A stretch of 42,412 nucleotides of DNA from Bacteroidales bacterium (GCA_031275085.1 JAISPG010000058.1:1-42412), one strand, 5' to 3'; positions 8,801-16,989 are shown, counted from the stretch's first letter. The notes: generated by a model not told the origin, from the sequence alone. Numbers and translations are program-made.

Positions 8801-10375
8801 ACAAATGCAGAAGAATCTCCTGAAGATTGGGAAAGTTTATTTACGGAAGGTCCTAAATTTACTTCAATTCACTATAAGCAAGATTCTTTAAGTTTCTTTT
8901 CTCCACGTGTAATCTATGATTATGGACAAAATCTGTTAAAGGCAGAAGATGTCAGGTTTATCAGAATAGCAGATGCTTTAATATATACCGACACAAAAAA
9001 TGAAAAAGTTGAAATAGAAAAAGATGCTATTATAAGACCTCTGAAAAACTCAAAAATCATTGCCAATAATGATACAAAATACCACTCGATCTATGATGCG
9101 ACTTCAAATATCATAAGCCGGAATAAATACGTGGCAAAAGGATATTACGATTATATAAGTATTACCGAGGAATCACAAAAAATTTATTTAGACACTGTTT
9201 ATATAAACGGATTAGGAAAAACTCAGGCATCCGGTAAAGTTTTTGAACATAATGAATTTACTTTAAGTCCATATTTCAAATATCAGGGAACAATTAATCT
9301 TTATGCAAATAATAAATATCTCGAATTTAGCGGAGCAACCCAAATAGTACATAATTGTGATAGTATAAACACTCAATGGATGAAATTTAAAGCTACTATC
9401 GACCCTGAAAATATATTTATTCCTGTTGATACGTTCCCGACCAGCATAAACAACTCAAGATTGTCTAACAGTCTGGTTTTAACTAACACTAACAATATTT
9501 CTCCTGTAATTCTTGGCAAAAAAGGAACATACGATCATGAACTATTACAAACCAATGGTTTTATGACATATGACATGGAAAATGAAATATATAAAATAGG
9601 TTCCAGAGAAAAACTTCTTAATAAAGACACTATCGGTAATTATATAGAATTTAACAGATCTTCGTGTACCAGTTATGGAGAAGGTTTATTTAATTTAAGC
9701 AACGATTTTCTCTCATTTAAACCTAATGCTATAGGATATTTTGACTATACTCCTGAAAATGATACTATAGAACTACATATATCAATGATATTAGATGCTT
9801 ATTTCAACAAAGATGCCCATAAATCAATGGCTGATAAAATAAATTCTACCGGAGGTCTTAACGGTATAAACCTACGTGACGAATCTTATGAAAAAGCTAT
9901 ATATCAGTATCTGGGTGCAGATAAAGCAGATGAATGGTTCTCAAATTTAAGTAAGGCTAATTACTCAAAACTACCAAAAGAATTATCCGATAAATTTATC
10001 TTTACCGACATTAGCCTTACATGGTACAAAAACCTACAATCGTTTATATATTATGGACCGATTGGTATTGCTAACATAGGAAAAGAACAGGTAAACAAAC
10101 AGGTATTCGGAATTATTAAGATTGAAAAAACACGTAGAGGAGATACTTTTGAGCTATTGCTTGAACCTGAAAGTAATTTGTCATACTATTTTAAATATGA
10201 TACAAGAAACGGGTTTACTGCCATTTCAAGTGATGACGCTTTCAATGAAATAATTATCAACTCAAAACAAAAGCAAATAAAAATTGACGGACTAACACAT
10301 ACATATGGTATCGGAGGAAAAGAACAAATGAATAATTTCAGGAAAGATATGTACAGAAGATTAAAAATAGAATGA
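5891..10375 (+). CDS. Giant exported protein of unknown function, winged-helix-like segment and beta-rich repeats
   Basis: 1494 residues from the ATG at 5891, chosen over an in-frame upstream start at 5846 because a clear signal peptide begins here (M-K-K-I-L-L-F-I-F-L, cleavage probably after G-F-S-Q at 21) and because it leaves one base after prmA. No lipobox, no internal membrane span and no T9SS C-terminal domain are seen, so a periplasmic or surface location is likely. Residues about 448-520 look like a winged-helix fold (L-D-D-L-A-S-W-M, then S-K-T-Q-V-L-G-L-V-M-N-L, then Y-Q-G-Y-L-N-Y-D), odd for an exported protein. The rest is beta-rich; two similar units lie at about 757-795 and 847-892 (L-S-N-K-G-L-R-G-A-G-K-I against L-T-S-A-G-L-N-G-N-G-T-I). 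It resembles a conserved Bacteroidia hypothetical family I recall, function unknown. It overlaps the GWxTD gene by ATGA, which suggests a joint role. Confidence 0.8.
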   Translation: MKKILLFIFLLFSIFKYGFSQFSMEHERFIREFSQNLNNTGNVRENAKSMSKEFSTFWLSDSITFEEKNKFIKTANLMSSKGCSPYPDFVCFADNLLLFKRKRINDNQYINYDKALNDMLNDGNRPNLKNISEYLTLINSFLSKNIVLQNVRTYWKVENNTFNIDYDKEIVIDFAGVNLIGYQGVDSLKIYNTTAKYYPARKYWNGKGGLVTWERVGHGADSIKARLADYNIDMRTISYTADSVLFTNSYFFNEDLLGKLTDKAENIENPAKSNYPRFTSYKQHFVLEDIFKDVDYEGGFSMYGRSFVGSGTKENPAKIIITKNDSISLTAATDAFYIENQIVADKCAITLHIGGDSIYHPYLTFRYHDNIRYLELVRTKDDMSTVNYINTYHKIDMDFTWMRWAIDKEKIEFNTITAQETTKEALFESLNYYTLEKYKNMKKRDPQHPLEVITNFVSAWAGYPEFYLDDLASWMKYSKTQVLGLVMNLAYQGYLNYDAETEFIKVYPIAWEFMEAHRGVRDSDVIQFYSKTDPNTTNAELSLLNFDLKINGVNNVHLSDSQNVKVYPVDKKIIVKKDMNFIFDGTIQAGQFYFYGTNFTFNYNRFMIDLTNCDSIKMVASTEYLNEKGTPALAIVQNQLEQINGEFFIDDPMNKSGRKDFPEYPRFNSLNKTYVYYDSPKVYNKVYDRNKFYFEVDPFSLDSIKGYDKENLKFNGTLYSGDIFPPIKETLVLRDFDFSLGFKTKTPSSGLPLYEGKATFNNDIDLSNKGLRGAGKIKYLTSSIDADYLLFFPEEMQGHSKNIEIKEQNAPVEFPYAQGIDNTLNWYVNDDQFHIQKESEDFKMFNDKAILDGNLNLTSAGLNGNGTINIDNARIISDVFNFKKVEINADTSEFALYTQNILDIDFISKNIKSSINFDDRQGKFKSNGKLSSWRFPKNQYISEMTDMTWSMDKKELEVNIAEEMLAIIKETNAEESPEDWESLFTEGPKFTSIHYKQDSLSFFSPRVIYDYGQNLLKAEDVRFIRIADALIYTDTKNEKVEIEKDAIIRPLKNSKIIANNDTKYHSIYDATSNIISRNKYVAKGYYDYISITEESQKIYLDTVYINGLGKTQASGKVFEHNEFTLSPYFKYQGTINLYANNKYLEFSGATQIVHNCDSINTQWMKFKATIDPENIFIPVDTFPTSINNSRLSNSLVLTNTNNISPVILGKKGTYDHELLQTNGFMTYDMENEIYKIGSREKLLNKDTIGNYIEFNRSSCTSYGEGLFNLSNDFLSFKPNAIGYFDYTPENDTIELHISMILDAYFNKDAHKSMADKINSTGGLNGINLRDESYEKAIYQYLGADKADEWFSNLSKANYSKLPKELSDKFIFTDISLTWYKNLQSFIYYGPIGIANIGKEQVNKQVFGIIKIEKTRRGDTFELLLEPESNLSYYFKYDTRNGFTAISSDDAFNEIIINSKQKQIKIDGLTHTYGIGGKEQMNNFRKDMYRRLKIE

Positions 10376-11640
10376 AACGAATAAAATATATATATGTTGT
10401 TTTGATTGTAGTTTTAATATATGCATGCTACAAACCAAATATAAACACCACAAGTTATAAATCCGGTGCATATGATTTCTCATCCTTATATAATCCGGGA
10501 GAAGTAGCCTTACATCCTGATTACCGTATATATATAAACACTGATACTTCTGCCGCTTTCTTTTTCAGTATTGATATTAACGAATTAAAAAAGGTACAGG
10601 AAAAAATTGATGAAAATAAATTAAAATTAAATATAAAATATGTATTACGCGATTTTGAAAATAATCAAATCGTAGACAGTAATTTAAATGTATTTTTAAT
10701 TACACCCGAAGCAAATCAAATAAAATTCTCCGCTTATTTTAATGTAAAGATCCCGGATAAGAAAAAATACAGGTTAGTTACAGCATTCTGGGGAGAATCT
10801 CCAAACGATGTTAAACGTACTCTGTCTTTTATAGATAATAGTACTACATTGTCAGGTGACTATTTTTTACTTAAAAAAACTGATAATAACTCTAATGAAA
10901 CAGTATATCATAATTATGTAAATTTAACGGATCCATATACAATTCAATCAATAAAAAAAGAAAAAATAGATATTGAATATTATAAATCTCCTTCTTATAC
11001 AGTACGTCCGCCATATAGTACATTTGTTCCGGCAGTACCCACCAGTGAGCCTGATTCCCTGTTCGAATACAAATTGGGTGATACTATATATTTTACGCAA
11101 AAAGGCATATATTTACTAAAAGACAAGTCTGCCAAAAAAGCAAGTTTATGCTTACTTTCAGCAGGCAATTCTTTCCCTGATATTCAAACTTTAGGCGATA
11201 TGATGGAGCCTTTAAAACTAATTACTACTAATAAAGAATATACAAAAATCAAAGAAAGCGATAACATAAAAAAAGCTATAGACGATTTCTGGATTACAAG
11301 ATCCAACAATCAGAAGTTTGCAAAAGAACAGATCAGGGTCTTTTACAGCAGAGTAAAACTTGCAAACATATATTTCAGTGAAAATATTGAAGGATGGAAA
11401 ACAGATCGCGGAAATATCTATATCATGTTCGGTCCTCCTTCAACAGTGAATATTTCAGATACTTACGAAGAATGGCTGTATGGGGAAGATCCTAATGTTG
11501 CCGCATTGTCATTCGTCTTCGAAAAAAAGGAAAATTCATTTTTATTAACCACATATCAATTAATAAGGGACAATATGTATCAACCTACATGGGCACAGGC
11601 ATTATCAACATGGAGAAAAGGAAGAGTATTTGCTATTTAA
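10372..11640 (+). CDS. GWxTD-domain lipoprotein
   Basis: A 422-residue lipoprotein: signal peptide M-K-R-I-K-Y-I-Y-V-V-L-I-V-V-L, lipobox L-I-Y-A-C with Cys19. The C-terminal part carries the GWxTD motif as G-W-K-T-D-R-G at 341-347 followed by N-I-Y-I-M-F-G-P-P, the defining segment of this Bacteroidota domain of unknown function. The N-terminal two thirds are beta-rich with no motif I recognise. Its ATG overlaps the stop of the giant exported protein (ATGA, 10372-10375), so the two are translationally coupled and probably act together in the envelope. The 143-base gap to rlmB carries a new -7 box, so the operon likely ends here. Confidence 0.8.
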   Translation: MKRIKYIYVVLIVVLIYACYKPNINTTSYKSGAYDFSSLYNPGEVALHPDYRIYINTDTSAAFFFSIDINELKKVQEKIDENKLKLNIKYVLRDFENNQIVDSNLNVFLITPEANQIKFSAYFNVKIPDKKKYRLVTAFWGESPNDVKRTLSFIDNSTTLSGDYFLLKKTDNNSNETVYHNYVNLTDPYTIQSIKKEKIDIEYYKSPSYTVRPPYSTFVPAVPTSEPDSLFEYKLGDTIYFTQKGIYLLKDKSAKKASLCLLSAGNSFPDIQTLGDMMEPLKLITTNKEYTKIKESDNIKKAIDDFWITRSNNQKFAKEQIRVFYSRVKLANIYFSENIEGWKTDRGNIYIMFGPPSTVNISDTYEEWLYGEDPNVAALSFVFEKKENSFLLTTYQLIRDNMYQPTWAQALSTWRKGRVFAI

Positions 11641-11722
11641 ATAGAATAAACAAATGATAAATATTCGAAATTTAATTACTGTCATTTGTGAATTCACTCT
11701 GTTAGTGAGATAATAAAGAACA

Positions 11723-11730
11723 TATTTTTG
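11723..11730 (+). promoter_or_regulatory. -7 box upstream of rlmB
   Basis: TATTTTTG matches TAnnTTTG, 54 bases before the chosen rlmB ATG at 11784. A transcript starting near 11737 would include both that ATG and the upstream TTG at 11757, so the box does not decide between them. No clear -33 element. Confidence 0.35.
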
Positions 11731-11783
11731 GTTTTGACTGGAATTTAAGATTAGAATTGCAGTTTATTTTAAAACATAATTTA

Positions 11784-12518
11784 ATGGATAATTTTATTTT
11801 TGGGATCAGACCGGTACTGGAAGCAATAAAAGCCGGAAAAGAAATAGACAAAGTACTTGTAACAAATAATCTTACTGGTGAATTGGCAGGCGAATTATTC
11901 TCCGAATTACGAAAAAAAAATATTCCGGTACAATATGTACCTGTAGAAAGGATTAATAAACTTACAAACAAAAATCATCAGGGAGTTATTGCATATATTT
12001 CACCTGTATTATATCATAATATAGAAGATATTATTACCGAAGTTTTTGAAAAAGAAGAAATACCACTTATTGTTATTCTTGACAGTATTACCGATGTAAG
12101 AAATTTTGGAGCAATTGCCAGGACCTGTGAATGTGCCGGAGTACATGCAATAATAATTCCAGAACGTAACAGCGCAAGAATTTCGGAAGACGCGATCAAA
12201 ACCTCTGCCGGAGCTCTCTTCAACATACCTGTCTGTCGTGTAGACAATCTTGTTGATGTAGTATTGTTATTACAACAAATGGGTTTAACTGTTCTTGGAG
12301 CAACTGAAAAAGCCTATACTACAATTTATGACCACGATCTGAAACATCCGGCAGCGTTTATATTCGGATCTGAAGATACAGGAATATCAAAACAACTGCT
12401 AAAACGTGCAGATCACCTTATAAAAATACCGATGTATGGAAAAACAGAATCATTAAATGTTTCTGTATCTACGGCTATTATAATATATGAAACTATACGG
12501 CAGAGAAATTTTTTGTAA
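11784..12518 (+). CDS. rlmB: 23S rRNA 2'-O-methyltransferase RlmB-like (SPOUT, TrmH family group 3)
   Basis: Predicted to methylate a ribose 2'-OH in 23S rRNA with SAM. 244 residues from the ATG at 11784; an upstream TTG at 11757 adds nine unlikely residues, and the family begins M-D-N-F-I-F-G-I-R-P-V-L-E-A. The N-terminal substrate-binding domain (1-75, ending N-H-Q-G-V-I-A) is followed by the knotted catalytic domain with motif 1 D-V-R-N-F-G-A-I-A-R at 104-113 (Asn107, Arg113), motif 2 F-G-S-E-D-T-G at 194-200 and motif 3 I-P-M-Y-G-K-T-E-S-L-N-V-S-V-S at 215-229. The exact target nucleotide (E. coli G2251) is inferred from group 3 membership. It converges on the S41 peptidase gene, with 29 bases between. 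Confidence 0.88.
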   Translation: MDNFIFGIRPVLEAIKAGKEIDKVLVTNNLTGELAGELFSELRKKNIPVQYVPVERINKLTNKNHQGVIAYISPVLYHNIEDIITEVFEKEEIPLIVILDSITDVRNFGAIARTCECAGVHAIIIPERNSARISEDAIKTSAGALFNIPVCRVDNLVDVVLLLQQMGLTVLGATEKAYTTIYDHDLKHPAAFIFGSEDTGISKQLLKRADHLIKIPMYGKTESLNVSVSTAIIIYETIRQRNFL

Positions 12519-12547
12519 CAAAACCTTTGCAAAACACAATATTCTAA

Positions 12548-13573
12548 TTAATAATTATTTTCAAGAATCTTCTCAGCAGCAAACTCAATAACATTATCAA
12601 TACCCTGACTAACAGAATAATCTGACAGGATAACTGTATAATCAGGCGGAACACCGTTCTCATAATTATTTCCATCAGCAGCAATTGTCCGTGTGACCGA
12701 ACATCTGTAAGTCCAGCCATTAGGAAGTTGTCCTCCGTTTGGTAAACCAAGGCCGCCACCGGTAGTATCTCCTACCAGAAACATATTATCATAAGCATAA
12801 GTTGATAAAGCGAAAAATGATGATGCGCTAAAAGTTCCTCTGTCAATTAAGACAGCAACTTTATTAAAATATTTTTCACCACTTCCTGAGGTGGAACTAA
12901 CTACCTCAAGATCGGAAAAATCATTCCTTCCTGTTCCGGATTTTATCTGAGTTGTATAAAGGATTTTTTCCTTATTTGAAAAACGCGATAATAACCTGAA
13001 AACATTACTAACATACCCTCCCCCATTCTGCCTGAGATCAATTATAAGACCTTCTGTTCCCTTATATTTTTTCAAAATAAAATCTAATTCATAATTTGTT
13101 ATTTGTGAATCGCTAAAAGAAGAATATCTTATATAACCTATATTTCCATTCATAATATAATTATGTCTGAATGAACCTGTTGAAAAATAATCATTTCCAA
13201 GATATTTTTCTTTTACAAGACGTTCATTTATATTTTCTTTTCCTAGCAGAGATATATCATATCTTGATACATTAAAAGGAGAAATAAGATTAACATGTCC
13301 ATCCTTTAGTTGATTTAACATACTACCAAGTACACTGAACAGTTCACCATCAGACATTGACTGTCTTATCATAGGTTGGTAAACCGAATATATGCTGTCC
13401 CAGTCTATTTGTTTTACATCAAAAAAAGAATATTTTTCGTTTATTTCATTCCATAAATACCTGAAATTTTCTTCCGGAGTATTCTGTATCTGTTCTTCGA
13501 AAAAATAGCTTTCACACGAATATAAAAATATTGCAATAAAAAAATAACATATATATAATTTCTTATTTTTCAT
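12548..13573 (-). CDS. S41-family peptidase lipoprotein (C-terminal processing/tricorn-like)
   Basis: A 341-residue lipoprotein with lipobox F-L-Y-S-C (Cys20). The helical N-terminal part (about 30-95: F-R-Y-L-W-N-E-I, D-W-D-S-I-Y, L-K-D-G-H-V) is the tricorn/Tsp-type cap. The protease core follows: G-Y-I-R-Y at 146-150, D-L-R-Q-N-G-G-G at 179-186, the catalytic Ser249 in R-G-T-F-S-A-S-S, and G-D-T-T-G-G-G at 268-274. No PDZ domain is seen between cap and core, as in several Bacteroidota relatives. It likely cleaves peptides or unfolded proteins in the envelope; the substrate is unknown. It is the last gene of a leftward operon, five bases after the beta-barrel-like gene. Confidence 0.85.
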   Translation of the reverse strand: MKNKKLYICYFFIAIFLYSCESYFFEEQIQNTPEENFRYLWNEINEKYSFFDVKQIDWDSIYSVYQPMIRQSMSDGELFSVLGSMLNQLKDGHVNLISPFNVSRYDISLLGKENINERLVKEKYLGNDYFSTGSFRHNYIMNGNIGYIRYSSFSDSQITNYELDFILKKYKGTEGLIIDLRQNGGGYVSNVFRLLSRFSNKEKILYTTQIKSGTGRNDFSDLEVVSSTSGSGEKYFNKVAVLIDRGTFSASSFFALSTYAYDNMFLVGDTTGGGLGLPNGGQLPNGWTYRCSVTRTIAADGNNYENGVPPDYTVILSDYSVSQGIDNVIEFAAEKILENNY

Positions 13574-13578
13574 ATTTA

Positions 13579-14427
13579 TTATTTTAAATTTACTATCAAA
13601 GAAATCATTATTAAATGTTTTGCAGAATTTAAATTATAATAAGAACCTTTACCTGTAGAGAACATATCCCAACAATACGATAATTTGAACATATTGCCAT
13701 TATTTAAAACTCTTGCAATTGAAAAATCAGTATTTAAACCCGGAAAGAATCTGTTACCCAGTTCGTAACCACGAAATATCTTACTATCATTAACAGTTGC
13801 ATTTCCTACAACACTAAAACCAGGCCTGTATATTAATGAATAAAATGGGATTCCCACGTTTAATGCCATAAGATAATTTTTTTCTTTACGCATATATTTT
13901 ATAAAAAGAATCTTTTTCTGTTTGGCTTTTTTTGTATATCGTAATTCAAATTTATAATTAGCTTCAAGTGTTGTAAAATTATCAAATATCAATGCAGCAT
14001 TCATAAATGCCTCATTAGTTCTATAATCAAAATAATTTGACAATGATGCTCCCCAATATTGCTTTAGGTTTAATTTTGTTGATTTAAATGGTAGTTCCCT
14101 AAAGTAAGAAGTTTTAAAATCCAATATTAATCCTGAACCACCATAAGCATTATTATTAATATTAACAGCATAAATCCCGCTTAAAACCTTTAAATCAAAA
14201 TATAAAATATTTTTATTCCAGTAATAAGAATAATCCAGGCGTGGCAAAGCATACAAAGCACTATAAAACAAAGGTGATGTAGAATAATCTCTAATACTTC
14301 CGGCTCCAAGTCCGGCATAAACCCCGATATAGCTTCTTACCGGTTTGGGCTTTACAGAATCATTATCGGCTGAAAAACAATATTGTACAATAAATATAAA
14401 AATAAATAATGTTATTATTTTTTTCAT
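13579..14427 (-). CDS. Predicted outer-membrane beta-barrel protein, unknown function
   Basis: A 282-residue protein with a signal peptide (M-K-K-I-I-T-L-F-I-F-I-F-I-V, cut probably after C-F-S-A-D). After a short polar linker, alternating aromatic/polar strands run to the end (for example S-Y-I-G-V-Y-A-G-L-G-A-G, L-D-Y-S-Y-Y-W, F-K-L-S-Y-C-W) and the last residues form a strand L-I-M-I-S-L-I-V-N-L-K. This pattern suits a small outer-membrane barrel, but no family signature is recognised. It lies between the redox fusion gene (15 bases upstream) and the S41 peptidase (5 bases downstream), so all three are probably co-transcribed. Confidence 0.6.
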   Translation of the reverse strand: MKKIITLFIFIFIVQYCFSADNDSVKPKPVRSYIGVYAGLGAGSIRDYSTSPLFYSALYALPRLDYSYYWNKNILYFDLKVLSGIYAVNINNNAYGGSGLILDFKTSYFRELPFKSTKLNLKQYWGASLSNYFDYRTNEAFMNAALIFDNFTTLEANYKFELRYTKKAKQKKILFIKYMRKEKNYLMALNVGIPFYSLIYRPGFSVVGNATVNDSKIFRGYELGNRFFPGLNTDFSIARVLNNGNMFKLSYCWDMFSTGKGSYYNLNSAKHLIMISLIVNLK

Positions 14428-14442
14428 ATAAAACTTTATTAA

Positions 14443-16257
14443 TTACCATTTCTCCCATCTTAAGTTTTCTTCTTTCCACTTATCTTTCACTTTGTCTTCT
14501 CCTGTGGGATAACCTATTGGAATTACATTCAGCGGAATTATATATTCGGGAAGGTTCAAATGATTTTTTACCGGTTCAATCCTTTCTTTATATGGATATG
14601 CAGCTGTCCAGACTGCTCCCAGTCCAACCGCTTCGGCAGCAAGGAGAATATTCTGAGAAGCAGCACAACAATCCTGAACCCAGTATGCCTCATCTACATC
14701 TGTATAAGCTTTTGTTATATCTCCGCAAACTATTATTGCTGCCTGTGCATTTTTTAACATTCTTGCATTTGGCAACGAATCAGCCAATATATTCATAATA
14801 TTCCTATCCTGAACTATAACAAATACCCATGGCTGAAGGTTACGCGCACTTGGAGCTGCCATTCCGGCCTTGACCAGAATTTCAAGTTTTTCTCTTTCTA
14901 CCGGCTGATCGGTAAAATTACGCACAGACTTTCTATTATAAATAACATCAAGTATATTTTCCATATTTACAGATTTATCATTCTCTACAAAAGATCTGTC
15001 TTTATTATATCTTATAATGTAAAATGCCATTATCAATATTACGATTGCAAAAATTATATTAACAATCAGAGATATACTAAATCTTTTGTGTTTCATTTTA
15101 CTGGTATTTCCCCTGAATATACTCAACAAGGCTCCTGTAGGACAAAAGAAACGACACCATGGTTTAGTAAAGAAAACCGATAAGAACAGCATAACTACTG
15201 CAAGTATAAGAACAGAGAGTGAAGCATACTGAAATTTAAAAGCAGAGAACGGTTCAAGGTTTTCAATATTAATATCTACAGCAACAACCAATAAAATCGC
15301 TATAACAAACAGGAAAACATTTCTTAAAGATTTAAGTACTCTTGTTATCTGGTTATTAAAAGTAACTTTTTTCTTATTTAATTTTCCTGCAATTTCCTGA
15401 GCAGCACCAAAGGGACAAAGATATTGGCAATAAAATGATTTATTGGTTATCAGTGGCAATGATATCGAGATTATCAGGACAATAAATAAAAATATCTGGG
15501 ATTTTATATTTACTCCATTAATGAGCCAGTTGTTAAACAATGCTATGCTTAAAAAATCTCCCTGCCAGAATCCCAAAATTCCGATGGAAGCCAGCAGTAA
15601 TACAAGCCGTAATGGTTTTGCCTGCTTAGGTACAAAAAAACTAAAAATAGCAATAACCAGAACTAAAAATGATGCAATTATACCGGTAATATTCAGCCAA
15701 CCCGACCTTTTAACCGATGCCGATATTGATGAGTACTCAGATAAACGGCAGACAAGGGTCTCAATTATTGCATTACTGCTTAATGTTGCTCCTGAGGTTG
15801 CATCAACATCTGCGTTAATAGCTTCTTCAATAGTTAAGCCATTCCATGAATCCAAAAAATTTATCCTGTAAAGGCGATCCAACCACGAATTTGTTTCAGA
15901 ATGCTCAGTAATCCGGACATTTTTTATTTTATCATAAGGATCCAAATCTATTGCAAGATATATATTTCCCCCGAAGCCTTTAATATCTTCACAGTAAGAC
16001 GAACTGAATAAAACACTGCCTAAACGTTCATTATCTTTATCATATATGTAATAAGCATCTACTTCCTTATCATAATTATAATGATCAAATCCTTCAAAAC
16101 TATTTTCGAATATATTATTCAGATTTGATAAATCCTTATCTGTTGTTTCCGGATGAGCCGTTTCATCAAAAATATTATAGTTAAATATCTTTCCTGAACT
16201 TAAGACAATTGCCGTCAAACCTACTACCAATAATAAAATCTTTATATTTCTTTCCAT
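14443..16257 (-). CDS. Membrane redox fusion: periplasmic FMN-binding domain, NosR-like Fe-S membrane domain, nitroreductase domain
   Basis: A 604-residue protein with three modules. (1) After one membrane span (6-22), an FMN-binding domain of the RnfG/NosR type ends in D-A-T-S-G-A-T-L-S-S (S-G-A-T at 155-158; Thr158 is the expected covalent flavin site). (2) Six further spans at about 188-209, 216-236, 253-270, 312-329, 345-364 and 395-415, with two C-x-x-x-C-P motifs (277-281 in C-Q-Y-L-C-P; 368-372 in C-R-F-F-C-P) in positive, hence cytoplasmic, loops, as in NosR/CcoG-type polyferredoxins. (3) A nitroreductase domain from about 432 (N-R-K-S-V-R-N-F at 441-448, A-P-S-A-R-N-L-Q-P-W at 468-477). 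Counting spans places the nitroreductase outside the cytoplasm. A transmembrane electron path to a flavin reductase is inference. It starts eight bases after the RsmI-like gene. Confidence 0.85.
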   Translation of the reverse strand: MERNIKILLLVVGLTAIVLSSGKIFNYNIFDETAHPETTDKDLSNLNNIFENSFEGFDHYNYDKEVDAYYIYDKDNERLGSVLFSSSYCEDIKGFGGNIYLAIDLDPYDKIKNVRITEHSETNSWLDRLYRINFLDSWNGLTIEEAINADVDATSGATLSSNAIIETLVCRLSEYSSISASVKRSGWLNITGIIASFLVLVIAIFSFFVPKQAKPLRLVLLLASIGILGFWQGDFLSIALFNNWLINGVNIKSQIFLFIVLIISISLPLITNKSFYCQYLCPFGAAQEIAGKLNKKKVTFNNQITRVLKSLRNVFLFVIAILLVVAVDINIENLEPFSAFKFQYASLSVLILAVVMLFLSVFFTKPWCRFFCPTGALLSIFRGNTSKMKHKRFSISLIVNIIFAIVILIMAFYIIRYNKDRSFVENDKSVNMENILDVIYNRKSVRNFTDQPVEREKLEILVKAGMAAPSARNLQPWVFVIVQDRNIMNILADSLPNARMLKNAQAAIIVCGDITKAYTDVDEAYWVQDCCAASQNILLAAEAVGLGAVWTAAYPYKERIEPVKNHLNLPEYIIPLNVIPIGYPTGEDKVKDKWKEENLRWEKW

Positions 16258-16265
16258 AAATTAAA

Positions 16266-16973
16266 CTAGATTATAAAAATACAAGGTTGCTTGTTCAAGT
16301 CTATTTTTTCTTTTTTCCATTCGCTCACCAGCTTTGTCCTGATAAATTCTCCATCCCCCGTTATATTAGCTGCAATACATAAATAAATATCAGGACTTAA
16401 CGTAGAAATAATATCTTCCAGCATTTTATTGTTGCGGTATGGAGTATCCATAAATATCTGGGATTGTTTTTCATTTCTGGACCTTTGTTCCAGGATTTTT
16501 AATTTATTCTGTCTTTCTTTATTTTCAATAGGAAGATATCCATTGAAAGCAAAATTCTGCCCATTTAATCCTGATGCCATTAATGCCATAAAAATAGACG
16601 AAGGTCCGACAAGAGGGACAACCTTTATTCCCTTCTGATGTGCCAGCATTACTATAACATTTCCGGGATCTGCGATACAAGGAAGTCCCGCATCACTGAT
16701 AAGACCGATATCATTTCCGTTAAGGCATTCATTTAAAAATCCGGGGATTTCCGATTCAGGTGTATGTTTATTTAACTCATAAAAACATAATTCATCAATA
16801 CGGATTTCTTTATTCAGTAATTTAAGATACCTCCTTGCTTCACGTATATTCTCAACTATATAAAATTTGATACCTAATACCAGATTACTTATAAATCCGG
16901 GAATAACATTTGAAATATCATTTGAACTTATCTTATTTGGTATTAAATATAATTTTGATGTGCAATTTTCCAT
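16266..16973 (-). CDS. Tetrapyrrole-methylase-fold SAM methyltransferase, RsmI-like paralogue
   Basis: 235 residues of the tetrapyrrole methylase fold. Near the middle is the D-A-G-L-P-C-I-A-D-P-G loop at 94-104 and then V-V-P-L-V-G-P-S-S at 117-125 with A-S-G-L-N-G-Q-N-F, close to the RsmI pattern (D-A-G-T-P-x-I-S-D-P-G, P-L-P-G-P-S-A). RsmI methylates the 2'-OH of C1402 in 16S rRNA. This protein lacks the usual N-terminal glycine-rich start of RsmI, ends early (no C-terminal 40-50 residues), and belongs to the shorter form common in Bacteroidota, so the target is uncertain. It is first in the leftward operon; a -7 box lies 9-16 bases upstream, so its leader would be very short. Confidence 0.75.
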   Translation of the reverse strand: MENCTSKLYLIPNKISSNDISNVIPGFISNLVLGIKFYIVENIREARRYLKLLNKEIRIDELCFYELNKHTPESEIPGFLNECLNGNDIGLISDAGLPCIADPGNVIVMLAHQKGIKVVPLVGPSSIFMALMASGLNGQNFAFNGYLPIENKERQNKLKILEQRSRNEKQSQIFMDTPYRNNKMLEDIISTLSPDIYLCIAANITGDGEFIRTKLVSEWKKEKIDLNKQPCIFII

Positions 16974-16981
16974 AATTAATG

Positions 16982-16989
16982 CAAAAATA
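16982..16989 (-). promoter_or_regulatory. -7 box of the RsmI-like gene (nearly leaderless)
   Basis: Minus-strand TATTTTTG lies only eight bases before the ATG (16971-16973), so the transcript would start at or within a few bases of the start codon. -33 element unclear. Confidence 0.35.

Noticed and set aside
11757..11783. TTG start adding nine residues to rlmB
   Set aside because: The extra residues do not fit the family start; ATG 11784 begins the conserved part. The -7 box lies upstream of both codons and does not help.
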